A stretch of 32,261 bases of DNA from Purshia tridentata (GCA_003254885.1 QANT01001368.1:1-32261); one strand, 5' to 3'. Counted from the stretch's first letter, positions 1 through 10,817 are shown. Numbers and translations: made by a program. The notes: generated by a model from the sequence alone, not told the origin.

Positions 1-2060
1 TCTTAATTTTCTTACACCGCCTGGCTTGCTTTGCACTTGCATGTGGGTATGTACAGAAAGTCTTTGTGGGTTTGGAGTTTAGCTAGCTGTACTAGTCTAG
101 TCTCAATCTCTAAAGGCCCAATAAAAATCAGGCCTAACACCAAAACCACAAACAGGTCTTCCTAATTTACTATTTAAATATATAATTCTTTAAAATAATT
201 GAAAAATCAGTCTTCTTACTTTTGAAAGGGCTCATTGATTTGAAGTGTCAAATTTTAATGATTTTTTAGTTTAGATACCAAATTTTAAGAGCATTTTAAA
301 TTAATTATAGTAAATTACATTTAAATCAATAGAACATTTCAATATGTATGGTCAATGTAAATTTTAAAATTATATCTTATTTTAGTCATTAAACTCAATC
401 TACTTAATGATGTCATGTATTTTGATGCACTAAAAAATACTTATTTATCCATCCATTTTTTTTGCTTTTCTTATAATGTAAAATTACTACATTATTCTTT
501 TATTTAATTAGTTTAGAATATAGAAATGGAGTGATAGTTATAGAACTAATTCCTATAATTATAAAACCCATATGAGATATAGAGGAATAGGCTATTCTTG
601 TTTTAAAATTTTGCTGAACAGGAGATGTTGAAGCTGCATAGATTGTGTGTTGACTTTAAGTACCAAATTTCAATAATTTTTTAGTTTAGATATTAAAATT
701 TAATAGTATTTTAAATTAGGTACTAGTTGAAAAGTCAAACATAATAATATAATAAAGGGTACTATAATTTACAAATATTACATCACAAGCCATTACAATA
801 AAAAAGTATATATACATATTACATCATTACTATTACATTAATTTATACTATATTATATTAAAACTAAAAAAAATAAATCCATATTAATCAATTTCCAAGA
901 CAATATAAAAGTATCAAGAGCAATTTTATCAAAACTTTATAAATTTTATCTAAAACCTATCAAATGTGGGCCAAAAGACAAAAATATCAAATGGAAAGGC
1001 TCAAAACAAAGAGCCTAACATGTTTGTGACCTAATCTAAAAAACTACATTTAAGTTTGGCAGTTCACTTGAAATATTATATGGTCTTCATGCTATTCTAA
1101 ACAATCATTAAGATTTAGTATTTAATCCTAATTTTATATATATAAATGAGATTCAGGATTTAAAAATGGGGTTTAGAGTTTATAATAAGGGTTATGAATG
1201 GCTTAGGATTTAGGTGAATACTAATGCATATTTATTAATCAATTGTAATATTTTTTTTTTTTTTCATTTTGGTTAGTATTGACTAAAATGAAATTATGGA
1301 AAAAGTGTATTGACCAAAATGGAATTGTGAAAAGTTTTATTGATTTATTTGTAATTGACCCAATTAATTACTAGTTGAAAAGTCAAATAAAATAATAAAA
1401 TAAAAGATACAAGAATTCACAAACATTACATTATATACCACTATAGAAAAAAAAAAAAAAAAAAAAANAAAAAAAAAAAAAAACCCAACCACCTACCTTC
1501 ACTAGCAACCGCCAACCGATCTCCAACCTCCAATCACCAATCACCAATCACCAACCACCGTGGTACAACCGGCATCGAACAACCACACAAAAAAACAACT
1601 TAGCATGGAAGTGCTATTAATTTCTTACATAAATTAGTCTTTCTTAATTTCTTCTTCATGATACAACAAAAATTAAAAAGAGTTGGGGATTTAGTAGATT
1701 ATATCCCTCACACACCTAAATCTACCACTGCCGTGTGACCGACATTGAACAACCACACAAAAAAACAACTTAGCTTGTAAGTGCTCTTAATTTCTTGGAT
1801 AAATTGGTCTTTCTTAATTTCTTCTTCATGATACAAAAAAAAATTAAAAGGAGTTGGGGATTTAGTAGATTATATCCCTCATACACCTAAATCTTTGGGT
1901 GGAAACTTCAAAACGTGTTATTAAGTTTGAGTGGGATCTTCAAACCTAATTTGACAAAAGCTAGAAGCTAATTAGGTTTGTTAGATTTGGTGGTGTTGTC
2001 ACTCCTTGAGTTCTATGGTTTTATTTTGATGCATAATTGTAATGAGATTGGGGTTACATG
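1..2060. other. AT-rich intergenic spacer with old repeats
   Basis: No coding frame with recognisable content is present. The stretch holds diverged repeat pairs. A segment around 234-310 recurs around 645-720 (both contain TTTTTTAGTTTAGATA followed by a TTTTAAATTA end). A segment starting ACTAGTTGAAAAGTCAAA at about 721 recurs at about 1371. Positions 1150-1215 contain degenerate TTTAGG-like words. An A run at 1447-1483 is interrupted by one N at 1468, which is probably an unresolved homopolymer. This looks like old transposon or satellite debris, but no family can be named. Confidence 0.6.
1561..1894. repeat. Two-copy tandem duplication, period about 170 bp
   Basis: Copy 1 (about 1561-1723) and copy 2 (about 1731-1894) share long blocks, including ACAACTTAGC, TTTCTTAATTTCTTCTTCATG and TTTAGTAGATTATATCCCTC. 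They differ by scattered substitutions and single-base indels in A runs. The spacing between matching GAACAACCACAC words is 170 bp. No coding potential is visible. A simple segmental tandem duplication is the most economical reading. Confidence 0.85.
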
Positions 2061-2066
2061 TATGGC

Positions 2067-2250
2067 AACAGGGCAGGGTGGGGCCGGGGCTACCCCCATC
2101 TCCCGTCCCCAATTTTTTTTTAATCCCTGAATCCGCCCCATTCCCTGTTTATTTAAACGGGAATTCCCTATCCCTGTCCCAGCTAGAGAATGCCATCCCC
2201 GAACCCGCTTCAATCCCCGCCCCACGCTGCCCCCCCTTTTTTTTGTTGGC
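2067..2250. repeat. hAT subterminal GC-rich block (left end)
   Basis: In otherwise AT-rich DNA this block begins with a G-rich run (from CAGGGCAGGG) and continues with several C-rich words (CCCGTCCCC, CCGCCCCATTCCC, CATCCCCG, CCCCGCCCCACG). Paired G-rich and C-rich words of this kind are typical of the ends of plant hAT transposons, where they serve as transposase binding sites. It lies about 600 bp beyond the stop codon of the hAT gene, the expected side for its 3' end. Confidence 0.55.
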
Positions 2251-2863
2251 TCAAACACCTCCTTTTCACCTTATAAAATTTACACCTTGTAAATGCATAT
2301 TTTTTCCAAAAAACTTATAAAATCTCAAGCCTAAACATTCAAAATTCAAATACACATCAATCCATAAAAAATTCACAGCATAAAACTAACAAATTCATAA
2401 TCTATAAAAGTATAAAACTAAACAAATTTATAACCATAAAAGTATAAAATTAACAACAATCTATCAATCTATAAAATAACAAATTCATAGATTCAATTCA
2501 ACAATCCATGGCAAATTTAAGTTCCCATCTCATAGAGACTTGGAGACTTGAAATATGTTTGATTGTTCAAAATCACCAAATTTGTTGCAAACCTACACTG
2601 AGAGAGATATGATTATAAGTTTGTCATCAAATGAGAACTTTTAAGTACTAAAAGAAAGGAGGGAAAACCTTATATAAGCAACTCTATGAAAGTTTTCAAC
2701 TTTAAATATATAATGAGCTATTCTTCGGTTCAAAGCACAAAACCTAAACCAATAAAAAATAATAATAATAATTAGCCACACTTAATATAGAATATTAAAA
2801 TTGAATAAAGATAAATTATTAGATATTATTAATTAAGTAACAATCATGAGTTGCTTACCTCTT

Positions 2864-5136
2864 TCAAGTCGAGTCTATAGTTGAATCACCGGTTTCACTT
2901 TCTATGACTTCTTTCTCATTCGGGTTTGATTCTAATCATAAAACAAACATATATATATATGTTATTAGAAAACTTTAAAACAAATTATAATAATTTAAAA
3001 CAATTTTTAGATTACCTTTTATCTCTTTCCATAGCCAATCTCGAGCACACATCAAGGCCTCAATAGTTTTGGAGTGAAGGCAACTATAATAAGGGCTCAC
3101 AATTCTACCACTTATACTAAATGCTAATTCTGAAGCTACTGTAATCACTAGAATAGCCAAAATATCTCGCAACCAAATGCGGTTTGAGATATTTCACCCC
3201 ATTTGTCTTCCACCAACATAATATATCAAAATTAACATTCATTGGTATACGAGATTCTTCTAGATAATGGTCAAACTCTGATCTCACACTTTGAGTGGTA
3301 CTAGAAGTAGCCATATACTGAAGGAACTCATCATCATCTTCAGATGTCACAATTGGTGAAAGGGTAGCACTAACATTAGAAGTTTGAGAAGATTGAAAAT
3401 TTTGACTAGGTATTGGTTGATACTCTCTAAGCAAGTCATACGCTAACTTTTTAACTCCTTCAACCTCAAGAAAAAATGTGTCTCCATAGATTTTTCAAAA
3501 ATAGAACTCAACGGACATCATCTTATATCTTGGATCCAAGATACTTGCAATTGCCATCAAGCTATGCATAGTAGTCCAATGCTTCTCAAACTTTAGTAGC
3601 ATTTTTGATGGCATTTCCCTAACCTCATCCATATCTAACACAATCCACTTTTCAATTGCCAATCTAATTTTGCAAATATTTGGAAAATAAAGATTGTAGG
3701 GTACTTGGACCCTGAAAATAACTCAGACACATCACTAAAAAGCTTCAATTTTTCAGCTAGCACCTTTGTCTTTGACCAATCTTCTTCACTAGCACTCTTT
3801 TGTATAAAGACTCTCTCATTTTCAAACGTGAAAAAACATCTTTATATACTAATGCAGTGTGAAGCATGGTATATGTAGAGTTCCACCTAGTTTTGCAATC
3901 AAGCTCCAACTTTTTGGTGCTTGAAATTCGTAATTGTCGAGTTGCCTCCATAAACTTTTCTTTTCTCTTTTGAGTTCCGGTCCAAAATGCAACACTAGAC
4001 CGAGTAACCTCAATGCTCTCTTTAATAACTTCTAAACCACCTCGAACCACCGAGTTTAGAATATGGGCATAACAACACATGTGAAAAAACCCTCATTGCA
4101 ACAAAAGTGAACTAGAAGACAACTTCCCCAAAACAATATCAATCATGGGATTATTAGTTGTGCAATTATCTACGATTACAGTGGATAATTTACGATCGAG
4201 ATTTCATTCCATTAAGCAATCTACTAAAACATCTGCAAGTACCCCCGCAGTGTGTGGATATGGTACATGCACAAACTTGTCATAAAAATCATTCTAATTA
4301 ATGAATTAACTTAAAAGCAAAATTACCAAAATTAAATTAAATAAACTTTAACAAATAAATAAATCAATTTACCTTGCAAGATGACTTTGCAACGTCCAAG
4401 AAGCATCAATAAAGTGAGTAGTGACGGTCATAAACCCCTTTTTTTGATTGCTAGATGTCCACATATCCGTAGTAATGGAAATTCTACTTGCATTAGCATC
4501 TAAGAGACTCATTGTTTTCTTTCTTTCAAACTCAAAAATCTTCACAATATCACCTTTAATAGTATTCTGAAAAGGAACCCTAAATAATGATTACAAAGCT
4601 TGGGAGTACCTTTTAAATCCAATATGATCAACCATGGACAACGGATACTCATGGATAATAATCATCACACTAAGTTCCTTCCTTGCATTAGCTTGGTCAA
4701 AGTGATATGTACCAAGTCTACTGCTCCCATCACTAGGTCTTGTAGGATTCAAGATTGACTGTGACATGATTTTTTGTTTTTTCAAAGGACAACATTTGAG
4801 GTGATCATGCAAATGTTTTGTCCCATTTTTGCTCTCCCCTCTTAGCATTCTATTACAAATATTGCAAAACACTTTCATTTTGCTAGCAACCATACGCTTG
4901 ATTAAATGTTCCCATACTTGTGACATAAGCTTTCTTTTACGTGATTCACTGGCCCCTCTACCCTCGGTATTTGGTACAAAGTTTTCCTTGCCACCCTCGG
5001 TTGATGTTGGTGTTGGAGTTGCGATTTGAGTTGGGGTTGGGTTTAGGGTTGGAGTTGAGGATATTGAAGGTATTACGGGTTGTGAGGATGTTTGATTTTC
5101 TACATTTTCCACACCACCAATTTTTGTAGAATCCAT
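2864..5136 (-). pseudogene. hAT transposase pseudogene (BED finger, hAT core, dimerisation domain)
   Basis: Reading on the minus strand from ATG at 5136, a BED-type zinc finger is visible (CNIC followed by HLHDHLKCC) after a Ser/Thr/Pro-rich N terminus. The HEYPLSMVDH motif typical of plant Ac/RICESLEEPER-type hATs follows. The frame continues through DMWTSSNQ, VIVDNC, CYAHILN and KTRWNSTY. The C-terminal dimerisation domain reads SEFDHYLEE, FDILCWW, then VASELAF and IEALMCARDWLW. Two introns fit: about 4294-4372 (off by one base in phase) and 2932-3015 (in phase, leading to a final exon ending TGA at 2864). The gene is dead. Stops lie at 4591-4593, 4204-4206 and 4093-4095, and frameshifts lie near 3790, 3690, 3480 and 3150. 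The order matches a full-length hAT transposase of roughly 650-700 residues. Confidence 0.9.
2932..3015 (-). other. Inferred last intron of the hAT transposase
   Basis: On the minus strand the coding frame after CARDWLWKEIK meets AAAAG|GTAATC, and the next AG (2932-2933) is followed by a short acidic exon ending in TGA at 2864-2866. Joining GT-AG here keeps the frame exactly. That supports a real 84-bp intron rather than random decay. Confidence 0.6.
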
Positions 5137-5798
5137 CTAATTACAAAAAAAATCACCATTCAACAAAAATCCCAAATTAGACAACAATCTAATATATCTA
5201 AACAATTTCAAATTCAATAAAAATTCTCAAATCAGAGTTCTAAGTTCTAAATTCTCAAATCAAGGTTTTAGGTTATATCATTAAATTAAAATCCTCAACA
5301 TTTTCCAATACCTGTAGGAGAGGCAGCAGTGCTCACGACTGAGAAAGGCGACAGGGAGGGTTGTGAGCGAGAGGTAGCAAGAGGCAACAAGATTGGGGCT
5401 GAGCAACGGACGGAGGCGAGTCGAGACAGAAGCGCAACTGACTGGGTGAGAGAGGTGAGCAGAGGCAACACGACTCGCGACGAACGAGCGACTGACCTAG
5501 TGGCTGGCTGGGTGAGATAGGCAAGTGGATGCGATGTGACTCGCGATGGAGGCAGCGGCAAAGTGAGAGAGAGAGAGAAAAAAAAACTGACTGGGTGGGT
5601 GTGGTCTGGACTGGAGAGTAGAGGGCCTGGAGGCGCAGCGCAGGCAGGAGGCTCAGCACAAGTAGGCGGCGTGGTTGGTTTGGGTTCGTGAATCGTGAGG
5701 AGGACTGACTGACTGACTGCTGAGGCTGATGAGGGTTTTCTTCAGTTCAGACTTTAGATCTTCTACTTAAGTTTACTCGTTTAGTTACTTAGTTTTAG

Positions 5799-5832
<34 letters not shown>

Positions 5833-5835
5833 NAG
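5137..5835. other. GA-rich presumed 5' leader of the hAT gene with imperfect 66-bp repeats
   Basis: This stretch lies upstream of the hAT start codon. It has AT-rich DNA to 5290, then a GA-rich block (5310-5760). Imperfect tandem units share CTGGGTGAGA and GACTCGCGA (first copy near 5442, second near 5508). A short GACT microsatellite lies at 5702-5718. Frames across it (for example 5295-5561) are low-complexity and are not believed to be coding. A T run at 5801-5832 ends in an N. Confidence 0.5.
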
Positions 5836-5924
5836 GGTATTAAAACAAAATAAAATAAAATAAAACAATATAACTATGATTATATTTATTATAATTTAAA
5901 TACTAACTTTATAAAGGTTTAGTT

Positions 5925-6266
5925 TGAGGTTTAGGGTATTTATTATAATTTAAATGCTAACTTTATATAGGGTATGGTACTAGGGTTTAGGGTATGAGTA
6001 TAGGGTTTAGGGTTTGGGGCATAGGGTTTAGGGTATGGGGTTTGGGGTTTAGTGTTTAGGGTATAGGGTATATGGTATATGGTATGGGGTAATTTTAAGG
6101 TTTAAGGTTTGAATTTTGGGGTTTGGATGTTTAGGGTTTGAATTTTGGAGTTTGGGGTTTGGGTGTTTTGGGGTTTGGGGTTTAGGTGTCTAGGATTTAG
6201 GGGTTTGGGGTTTGGGTGTTTAGGGTTTGGAGTTTGGGGTTTGGGGTTTGGGGTTTAGGGGTATGG
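5925..6266 (+). repeat. Degenerate TTTAGGG/GGGTTTAG telomere-like array
   Basis: Many imperfect copies of GGTTTAGGG, GGGTATAGG and GGGGTTTGG follow one another. They resemble the plant telomere heptamer in the TTTAGGG orientation but are strongly degenerate. An AT dinucleotide run follows at 6271-6291. The inverted counterpart lies at 10046-10330. Because the units are degenerate and internal, this is an interstitial or transposon-borne array rather than a chromosome end. Confidence 0.85.
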
Positions 6267-6299
6267 TATAAATATATATATATATATATATGTAAGTAG

Positions 6300-6420
6300 A
6301 ATATATCGAAAGAACCAACTATTGTGTTGGTTAGGCATTTTTTGGTGGCCTTTAAGGTCCTAGGTTCGAATCTTAGGGAATTTAGTTTAGAGTTTAGACA
6401 TTCCTTTTTCTTATGGATGA
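6300..6420 (+). repeat. tRNA-B-box-like repeat, left arm
   Basis: The sequence contains GGTTAGGCATT followed by AGGTCCTAGGTTCGAATCTT. The GGTTCGAATC core matches the internal B-box promoter consensus of tRNA genes and of tRNA-derived SINEs. No cloverleaf can be folded from the surrounding bases, so it is not a tRNA gene. A related copy in inverted orientation lies at 9900-9990. Confidence 0.45.
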
Positions 6421-7026
6421 TTTATCTTATTTCATAGAATTAATAATACTTGTTGATTCAAACTCATTCTTAGTCTCATCTCAAATCTAAGGCTTTTTTT
6501 AATCAAATATACATGAAGAACAAATTGTAGATTATATTGTTTTTAGATGCACAGCATGTTCTAATTCCATTCCAACCCTTATCAATGAAAAGGGAATACA
6601 TTATGATTTATGCATACACATCACATATATGATAAAATCCCACTATAAGGACTAAGGATGACCTTTTTTTAAGCTTTTAGCATTAGCTCAACAAATAAAT
6701 TAGAATGGCTAGCCTAGAAAGCAGAACTAACTAGATAAAGAAAAAATGGAATATATCGTGATGATGTAGTATGTTCAATGTTTCCCACTTCTTGAAACGA
6801 ATTTATAAATAAAAAATGTTTAGAGAAATACTCTGTTGAGTCAAATTATATAGAAATTATGTAGCTTGAAAATTGAAAAAATTGTAGATTACAGATTCCT
6901 CTCCAAGCATGGTTATTCTCTGTTTGTTAATATAAATTTGTAAACTAAATCATCTTCGTTTATATATAAAATTTTAAAGCTAAATGTAAAACTAAATCAT
7001 GTTTGTTTGTATGTAAATATTTAGAC
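6420..7026. other. AT-rich upstream region of the PIF gene
   Basis: No coding frame is seen. The sequence is AT-rich and could include the promoter and leader of the transposase that starts at 7027, but no clear promoter element can be chosen. Confidence 0.4.
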
Positions 7027-7538
7027 ATGGATCGAAGATCGATTTTGTTGTTCTTATTGTTGGAGTTTTGGCATTAAAAGACAATGTGTGCTTGCATGCT
7101 CCTTATGTTGATGATGCTAAAAATAAAAATGAAGACATATTGAAAGACGATTATTGATAATCATGCATTTGTGAGACATGGTACTGGTTTGCGTTATCTA
7201 GATAGCATAATAAGGAATAGTGGCATAGAATGTGTGAGTCAACTTAGAATGGATAGAAGGACATTCAGTCTATTATGTGAGTTACTTTGCCCTGATGGAA
7301 GGGTCAAGAATGATGGTGTGGTGTCTATTGAGAAGCAAGTTTGTGTTGTTCTTACATGTACTTGCACATCATGTTAAGAATCGTACTATTGTTGGTAGAT
7401 TTTTTTCGGTCAGGAGAAACTATTAGTAGGCACTTTAATTCAGTGTTGAAAGGAGTTTTGCGATTGCAAGATATATTATTGAAAGTCCCAGATCTTGTAC
7501 GTAATAATAGTACAGAGAATAAGCGGAAAGTTTTTAAG

Positions 7539-7628
7539 GTATGTTCTCAGTTTTTTAAAATTCTTACAAACTTAGCTATTATTTTACTTTTGTATGAAAT
7601 AATGAAAATTTACCATTTTATTATCTAG
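7539..7628 (+). other. Inferred intron 1 of the PIF transposase
   Basis: The exon ends TTTTTAAG before GTATGT and resumes after TTATCTAG at 7629 with the conserved FLGALDG catalytic region. Both GT-AG borders are consensus-like and the 90-bp length suits a plant intron. Confidence 0.6.
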
Positions 7629-7869
7629 AATTTCTTGGGAGCATTAGATGGAACTTACATAAAAGTGCAGGTAGCAGCAATTGTCAAGCCAAGATATCGA
7701 ACAAGGAAGGGTAAAATTGCAACAAATGTATTGACATACAATTCATATTTGTATTATCGGATTAGGAGGGTAATGCATCGGACTCTAAGTTTTTCGCAAT
7801 GTGATAACTAAACTTAATGGGTTAAAGGTTCCAACTGGTAAGGCTATTAGTTATAGTCCAATGTATAAG

Positions 7870-7932
7870 GTAGTTTAGGTTTTGTATATATACATACACA
7901 CTCTAATAAGAGATATCATTTTGTTTATTAAG
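7870..7932 (+). other. Inferred intron 2 of the PIF transposase
   Basis: The donor AAG|GTAGTT and acceptor TTATTAAG fit at 7870 and 7932. The sequence after it translates directly into the YYLVNASYTNGEGF region expected next in PIF transposases. Confidence 0.5.
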
Positions 7933-8614
7933 ATATTATTACCTTGTAAATGCCAGTTATACAAACGGTGAAGGATTCCTTACACCATATAGAGGAACAA
8001 GGTATCACTTATCAGAATGGAAAGATGGAAATACACCTTCCAATCATGAGGAGTTTTTTAACGAGAAGCAATCATCAGCAAGGAAAGTAATTGAACGTTG
8101 TTTTGGGTTGATAAAGGCTAGGTGGGCCATACTTAGGAGTCTATCTTTCTATCCAATAAAGACCCAATATCGAATAATAATTGCTTCTACATAATTTTAT
8201 TAGAAGGGAAATGTCTAGTGATCCAATGGAACATGCAATAAATGACCTTAAAGATGAAGAAAATGTGATGGAAAGTGAAATGCTTGGTACCATCGAATCC
8301 TCTAACCAATGGACTGCAAAGAGAAATGATATGGCTTTAGAAATGTATAACGAGTGGAAGGAAAGGCATTATGTATTTTCTTATGGATGACATCCTGTGT
8401 TTGTATTTGTTTAACAATGTATTTGTTTGTATTTGCTTTTTTTAGATGTTGTGGGATCCGAAGCATGTGATATACAAATTGAATTAACTTTGGTGTTGCA
8501 TTGTGATATAATCTACTCATGAATGAGAGTTTTGGGTGCATGTTTGGGTGATATACAAATTGAATTAACTTTGATTATTGCATAAACTTTGGGTGAATAT
8601 TTGGATGTTTAGGA

Positions 8615-9557
8615 ATGGGAAGTGAGAGTACTCAAACTTCTGAACATGTGAAGAAAAACACTAGGAAGAAATGGTTGCCATTTGAAGCAGAAGCTTTGTT
8701 AGTGATCCTTGAGGATTTTGTTACCCAAGGCTACCGATGTGAAATAGGTAATTTCAAACCTGGTACCTTGAAAGAAATGGAGAAAGCTTTGGAACTTGTA
8801 TGTCCCACTTCTAATATCAAGGTCAATCTACATGTTGAGTCCAAGTTGAAGAAATGAAAAATTTTTTATAGTATAATCTATGACATGTTTAACACAAGTG
8901 GATTTGCATGGAATGATGTCAAAAATTCCATCGAAGTGGACAATAATGATGCATGGAATACTTATGTGCATGTACATGTTTTACATGTTTTCCAAATGAT
9001 TTTTATTTTGATTATTATTGACCTTGAAATTACATGATTGTTTTTCTTATTTTATCATAGTAGCATGATCATGCGAAATCATAGAGAAATAAATCTTATC
9101 CATTGCATGATAGACTTAGTATTATATTTGAAAAAGACCGCACTATTGGAAAAGGAGCCGAAGCTCCTATTGACATGATGGAGGAAGAAGGCCAAACTGA
9201 GATTGGTGACATTGGAGCTGAGAATGTTACATCTCCTATGAACAATAATGGCAGTCAATCTGAAAGTAGTCAAAGAAAGAGAAAAAGAACTTCTGGAACC
9301 TCGAGTGATGGATTAGAAAACTTAGTTGTTGCATTGCAAAAATTTGAAAAATCTAGAAAAAGAATGGAAAAGGTCATTGAGGTCATAGTTGAGGTATTGA
9401 AGATTGTACCGACATTGCCTTAACACTCAAGAATATGGGGCTATCACCTAAGGATCAAATAAAGTCATTAACTCTCATTTTGGAAAAACCTCAAACTTTC
9501 TCAGTGTTCAAGCCATTAGGCGATACTGCCAAAGAAGTGTTTGCCAAGATTTGCTAG
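8615..9557 (+). pseudogene. MYB/SANT-like DNA-binding protein pseudogene (PIF/Harbinger partner)
   Basis: From ATG at 8615 the translation has the layout of the plant MYB/SANT-like proteins that accompany Harbinger transposons. A basic, aromatic N terminus (RKKWLPFEAEALLVILEDF) is followed by GYRCEIGNFKPGTLKEMEKAL and, in a shifted frame, YDMFNTSGFAWND. After a probable intron (about 8970-9064) come RLSIIFEKDRTIGKGAEAP, a Ser/Lys-rich linker (SQRKRKRTSGTSS) and a C-terminal helix. A shifted frame ends at TAG 9555-9557. Frameshifts near 8855 and 9420 and a stop after the intron break it. It starts about 225 bp after the transposase on the same strand, the usual two-gene arrangement. In intact elements this protein binds the ends and helps import the transposase. 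Confidence 0.78.
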
Positions 9558-9900
9558 GCAACAATGCTTGAGGATGATGTGCTTATGTGTTGGGAGCTAT
9601 GAACAATTTTATTTTTGCGTTGGATAGACACTAACTTTGGGGATTTATGATTTTATTTTTGGGTTGGATAGCCTTTATGTTATGAGAATTATGCCTATAT
9701 GAAAATTTTATGTTGAAAGTCTTGCACTACACTAAACATAAAGGCAATTCTTAGCTAGCGAGCCTTAGTGTAATGAGAGGAGACTGTCTAGGTAGTGTTG
9801 AATCCCTTACTCGGTAGTCTATGTTCAACAACTTGTTGGCACCCTCGACCCCGCCCCAATTATAGATATTTATTTATTTATTTTAATATTGAAAATATAT
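9558..9900. other. 3' flank of the Harbinger pair, no gene
   Basis: No coding frame is supported. Around 9725-9775, CTACACTAAAC and TTAGTGTAATG form a weak inverted pair. A short GC-rich patch, CCTCGACCCCGCCCC, lies at about 9842-9856. Neither can be assigned with confidence. Confidence 0.35.
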
Positions 9901-10000
9901 GAAAATAAGTAAGCAACCAGTTTGAGATTCGAACCCAAAACCTCAAAGATGCTCAACAATGCCTTACCCACCAGTTTAACAAGCTTTTATAAACTTATTC

Positions 10001-10040
<40 letters not shown>

Positions 10041-10045
10041 CACAT

Positions 10046-10330
10046 TTCCTAAACCTTAAATCCTATATTCTAGACCTAAACCCTAAACCCTAAACCCTAA
10101 GCCCTAAAACCTATATCCTAAACCCTATACCCTATACTCTATACCCTGTACATATTCTAAACTATATACCCTATACCTTATACTCTATACCCTATATCCT
10201 ATACTCCAAACCCTAAATCCTATACCATATATCTATACCCTATACTCTATACCATAAACCCTAACCCAAAACCTTATGTTCTAAACCATAACACTAAACT
10301 CCAAATTCTAAATTACTCTATATACTAAAT
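10046..10330 (-). repeat. Degenerate CCCTAAA telomere-like array (inverted counterpart)
   Basis: Clean CCTAAACCCTAAACCCTAA occurs near 10078-10100, followed by degenerate CCCTATACC units to about 10330. The orientation is opposite to the array at 5925-6266. It follows an AT run (about 10006-10035), mirroring the left side. Confidence 0.85.
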
Positions 10331-10817
10331 CTATTGTTAATTCTCTAAATCCTAAGCTAGTATATAATAAAAATAGCAATATGGACTGTGTTAGACTTGA
10401 GTAATATGGACTAAGTAATATCCTATGTTTGATGTTAAGTCGGAACACTAAATATATTGTCTTAAGCTTGGTGCATGATTGGACTAAGCCATAATTATTT
10501 TATTTTTAAAAAACAATAATAAAATAATCACCTAATATTTTAATATAGTTTAAAAAATCCTAAATGATATGTTATATTATATATAAATTATAAAACAAAT
10601 ATAATTATATATAGATACTAATTATACTATTATATATAAAACATTATACAAAACTATTATACCATTATTTACTAATTATATTATATAAACATATATAGTT
10701 AATCTTTAATCTTTAATATTATAAAGCCAAGAGAAGAATTTGTGTTACAGGCTTCACTAAATTATAGTTGTCTCAAATAACCCTTGATTAGACTAAAAAG
10801 TTAAATTAAATTAACTT
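10331..10817. other. AT-rich spacer
   Basis: No gene is seen. A segment near 10408-10435 (GGACTAAGTAATATCCTATGTTTGATG) resembles one near 32199-32225 at the far end of the window, so a dispersed repeat probably contributes here. Confidence 0.35.

Larger units (their letters stand above)
2067..5835 (-). mobile_element. Decayed hAT-superfamily DNA transposon
   Basis: The element carries a hAT transposase gene read right to left (2864-5136). Its left end is a G-rich then C-rich subterminal block (2067-2250) with words such as GGGGCCGGGG, CGTCCCC and CCCCGCCCCA. This mirrored pattern of CGGGGC and GCCCCG words is familiar at the ends of many plant hAT elements, so I place the left terminus near 2067. 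No matching right end is visible. The GA-rich leader (5290-5760) runs into a T run with an N, then telomere-like repeats. The right boundary at 5835 is therefore only the limit of plausible element sequence. No 8-bp target duplication could be paired. Confidence 0.6.
7027..8390 (+). pseudogene. PIF/Harbinger-type DDE transposase pseudogene
   Basis: From ATG at 7027 (MDRRSILL start, typical of plant PIF transposases) the reading passes through RMDRRTFSLLCELL, AHHVKNR and RSGETISRHFNSVLKGVLRLQD. After an intron (7539-7628) it reaches [12 protein letters not shown], which holds the first catalytic Asp. The second region is damaged but readable as EGNASDSK. A second intron (7870-7932) precedes YTNGEGFLTPYRG and RYHLSEW. 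The catalytic Glu lies in VIERCFGLIKARWAIL, and LLHNFIRREM follows near the end. Frameshifts occur near 7370, 7410 and 8185, and tandem stops occur near 7803-7808, so it cannot make a protein. The ancestral product would cut and join the element with its MYB-like partner encoded just downstream. Confidence 0.88.
5925..10330. mobile_element. Candidate PIF/Harbinger-bearing composite bounded by inverted telomere-like arms
   Basis: Reading inward, both sides show the same order: a degenerate telomere-like array (TTTAGGG sense on the left, CCCTAAA on the right), an AT run (6271-6291 and about 10006-10035), and about 70 bp later a GGTTCGAATC or reverse-complement word (6363-6372 and 9926-9935). 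A GGTTAGGCATT / GGTAAGGCATT word lies between the AT run and that motif on both sides. Between the arms sit a PIF/Harbinger transposase and its MYB-like partner. The arms could be the element's own inverted ends, or two independent copies of one repeat. Canonical PIF ends and a 3-bp target duplication were not found. Confidence 0.5.

Noticed and set aside
1561..1894. CRISPR-like array
   Set aside because: Only two long, diverged direct copies with no spacers; the window is plant nuclear DNA.
5295..5659. Ser/Leu/Arg-rich frames of 88 and 108 codons opposite the GA-rich block
   Set aside because: Low-complexity CT-rich leader DNA of the hAT gene; frames overlap in two phases and show no motif.
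5925..6266. A true chromosome end
   Set aside because: Units are degenerate, internal and mirrored by an inverted array 4 kb away, with transposon genes between.
6300..6420. A tRNA gene around the GGTTCGAATC motif
   Set aside because: No acceptor stem, D-arm or anticodon arm can be paired. Only the B-box-like word is present.
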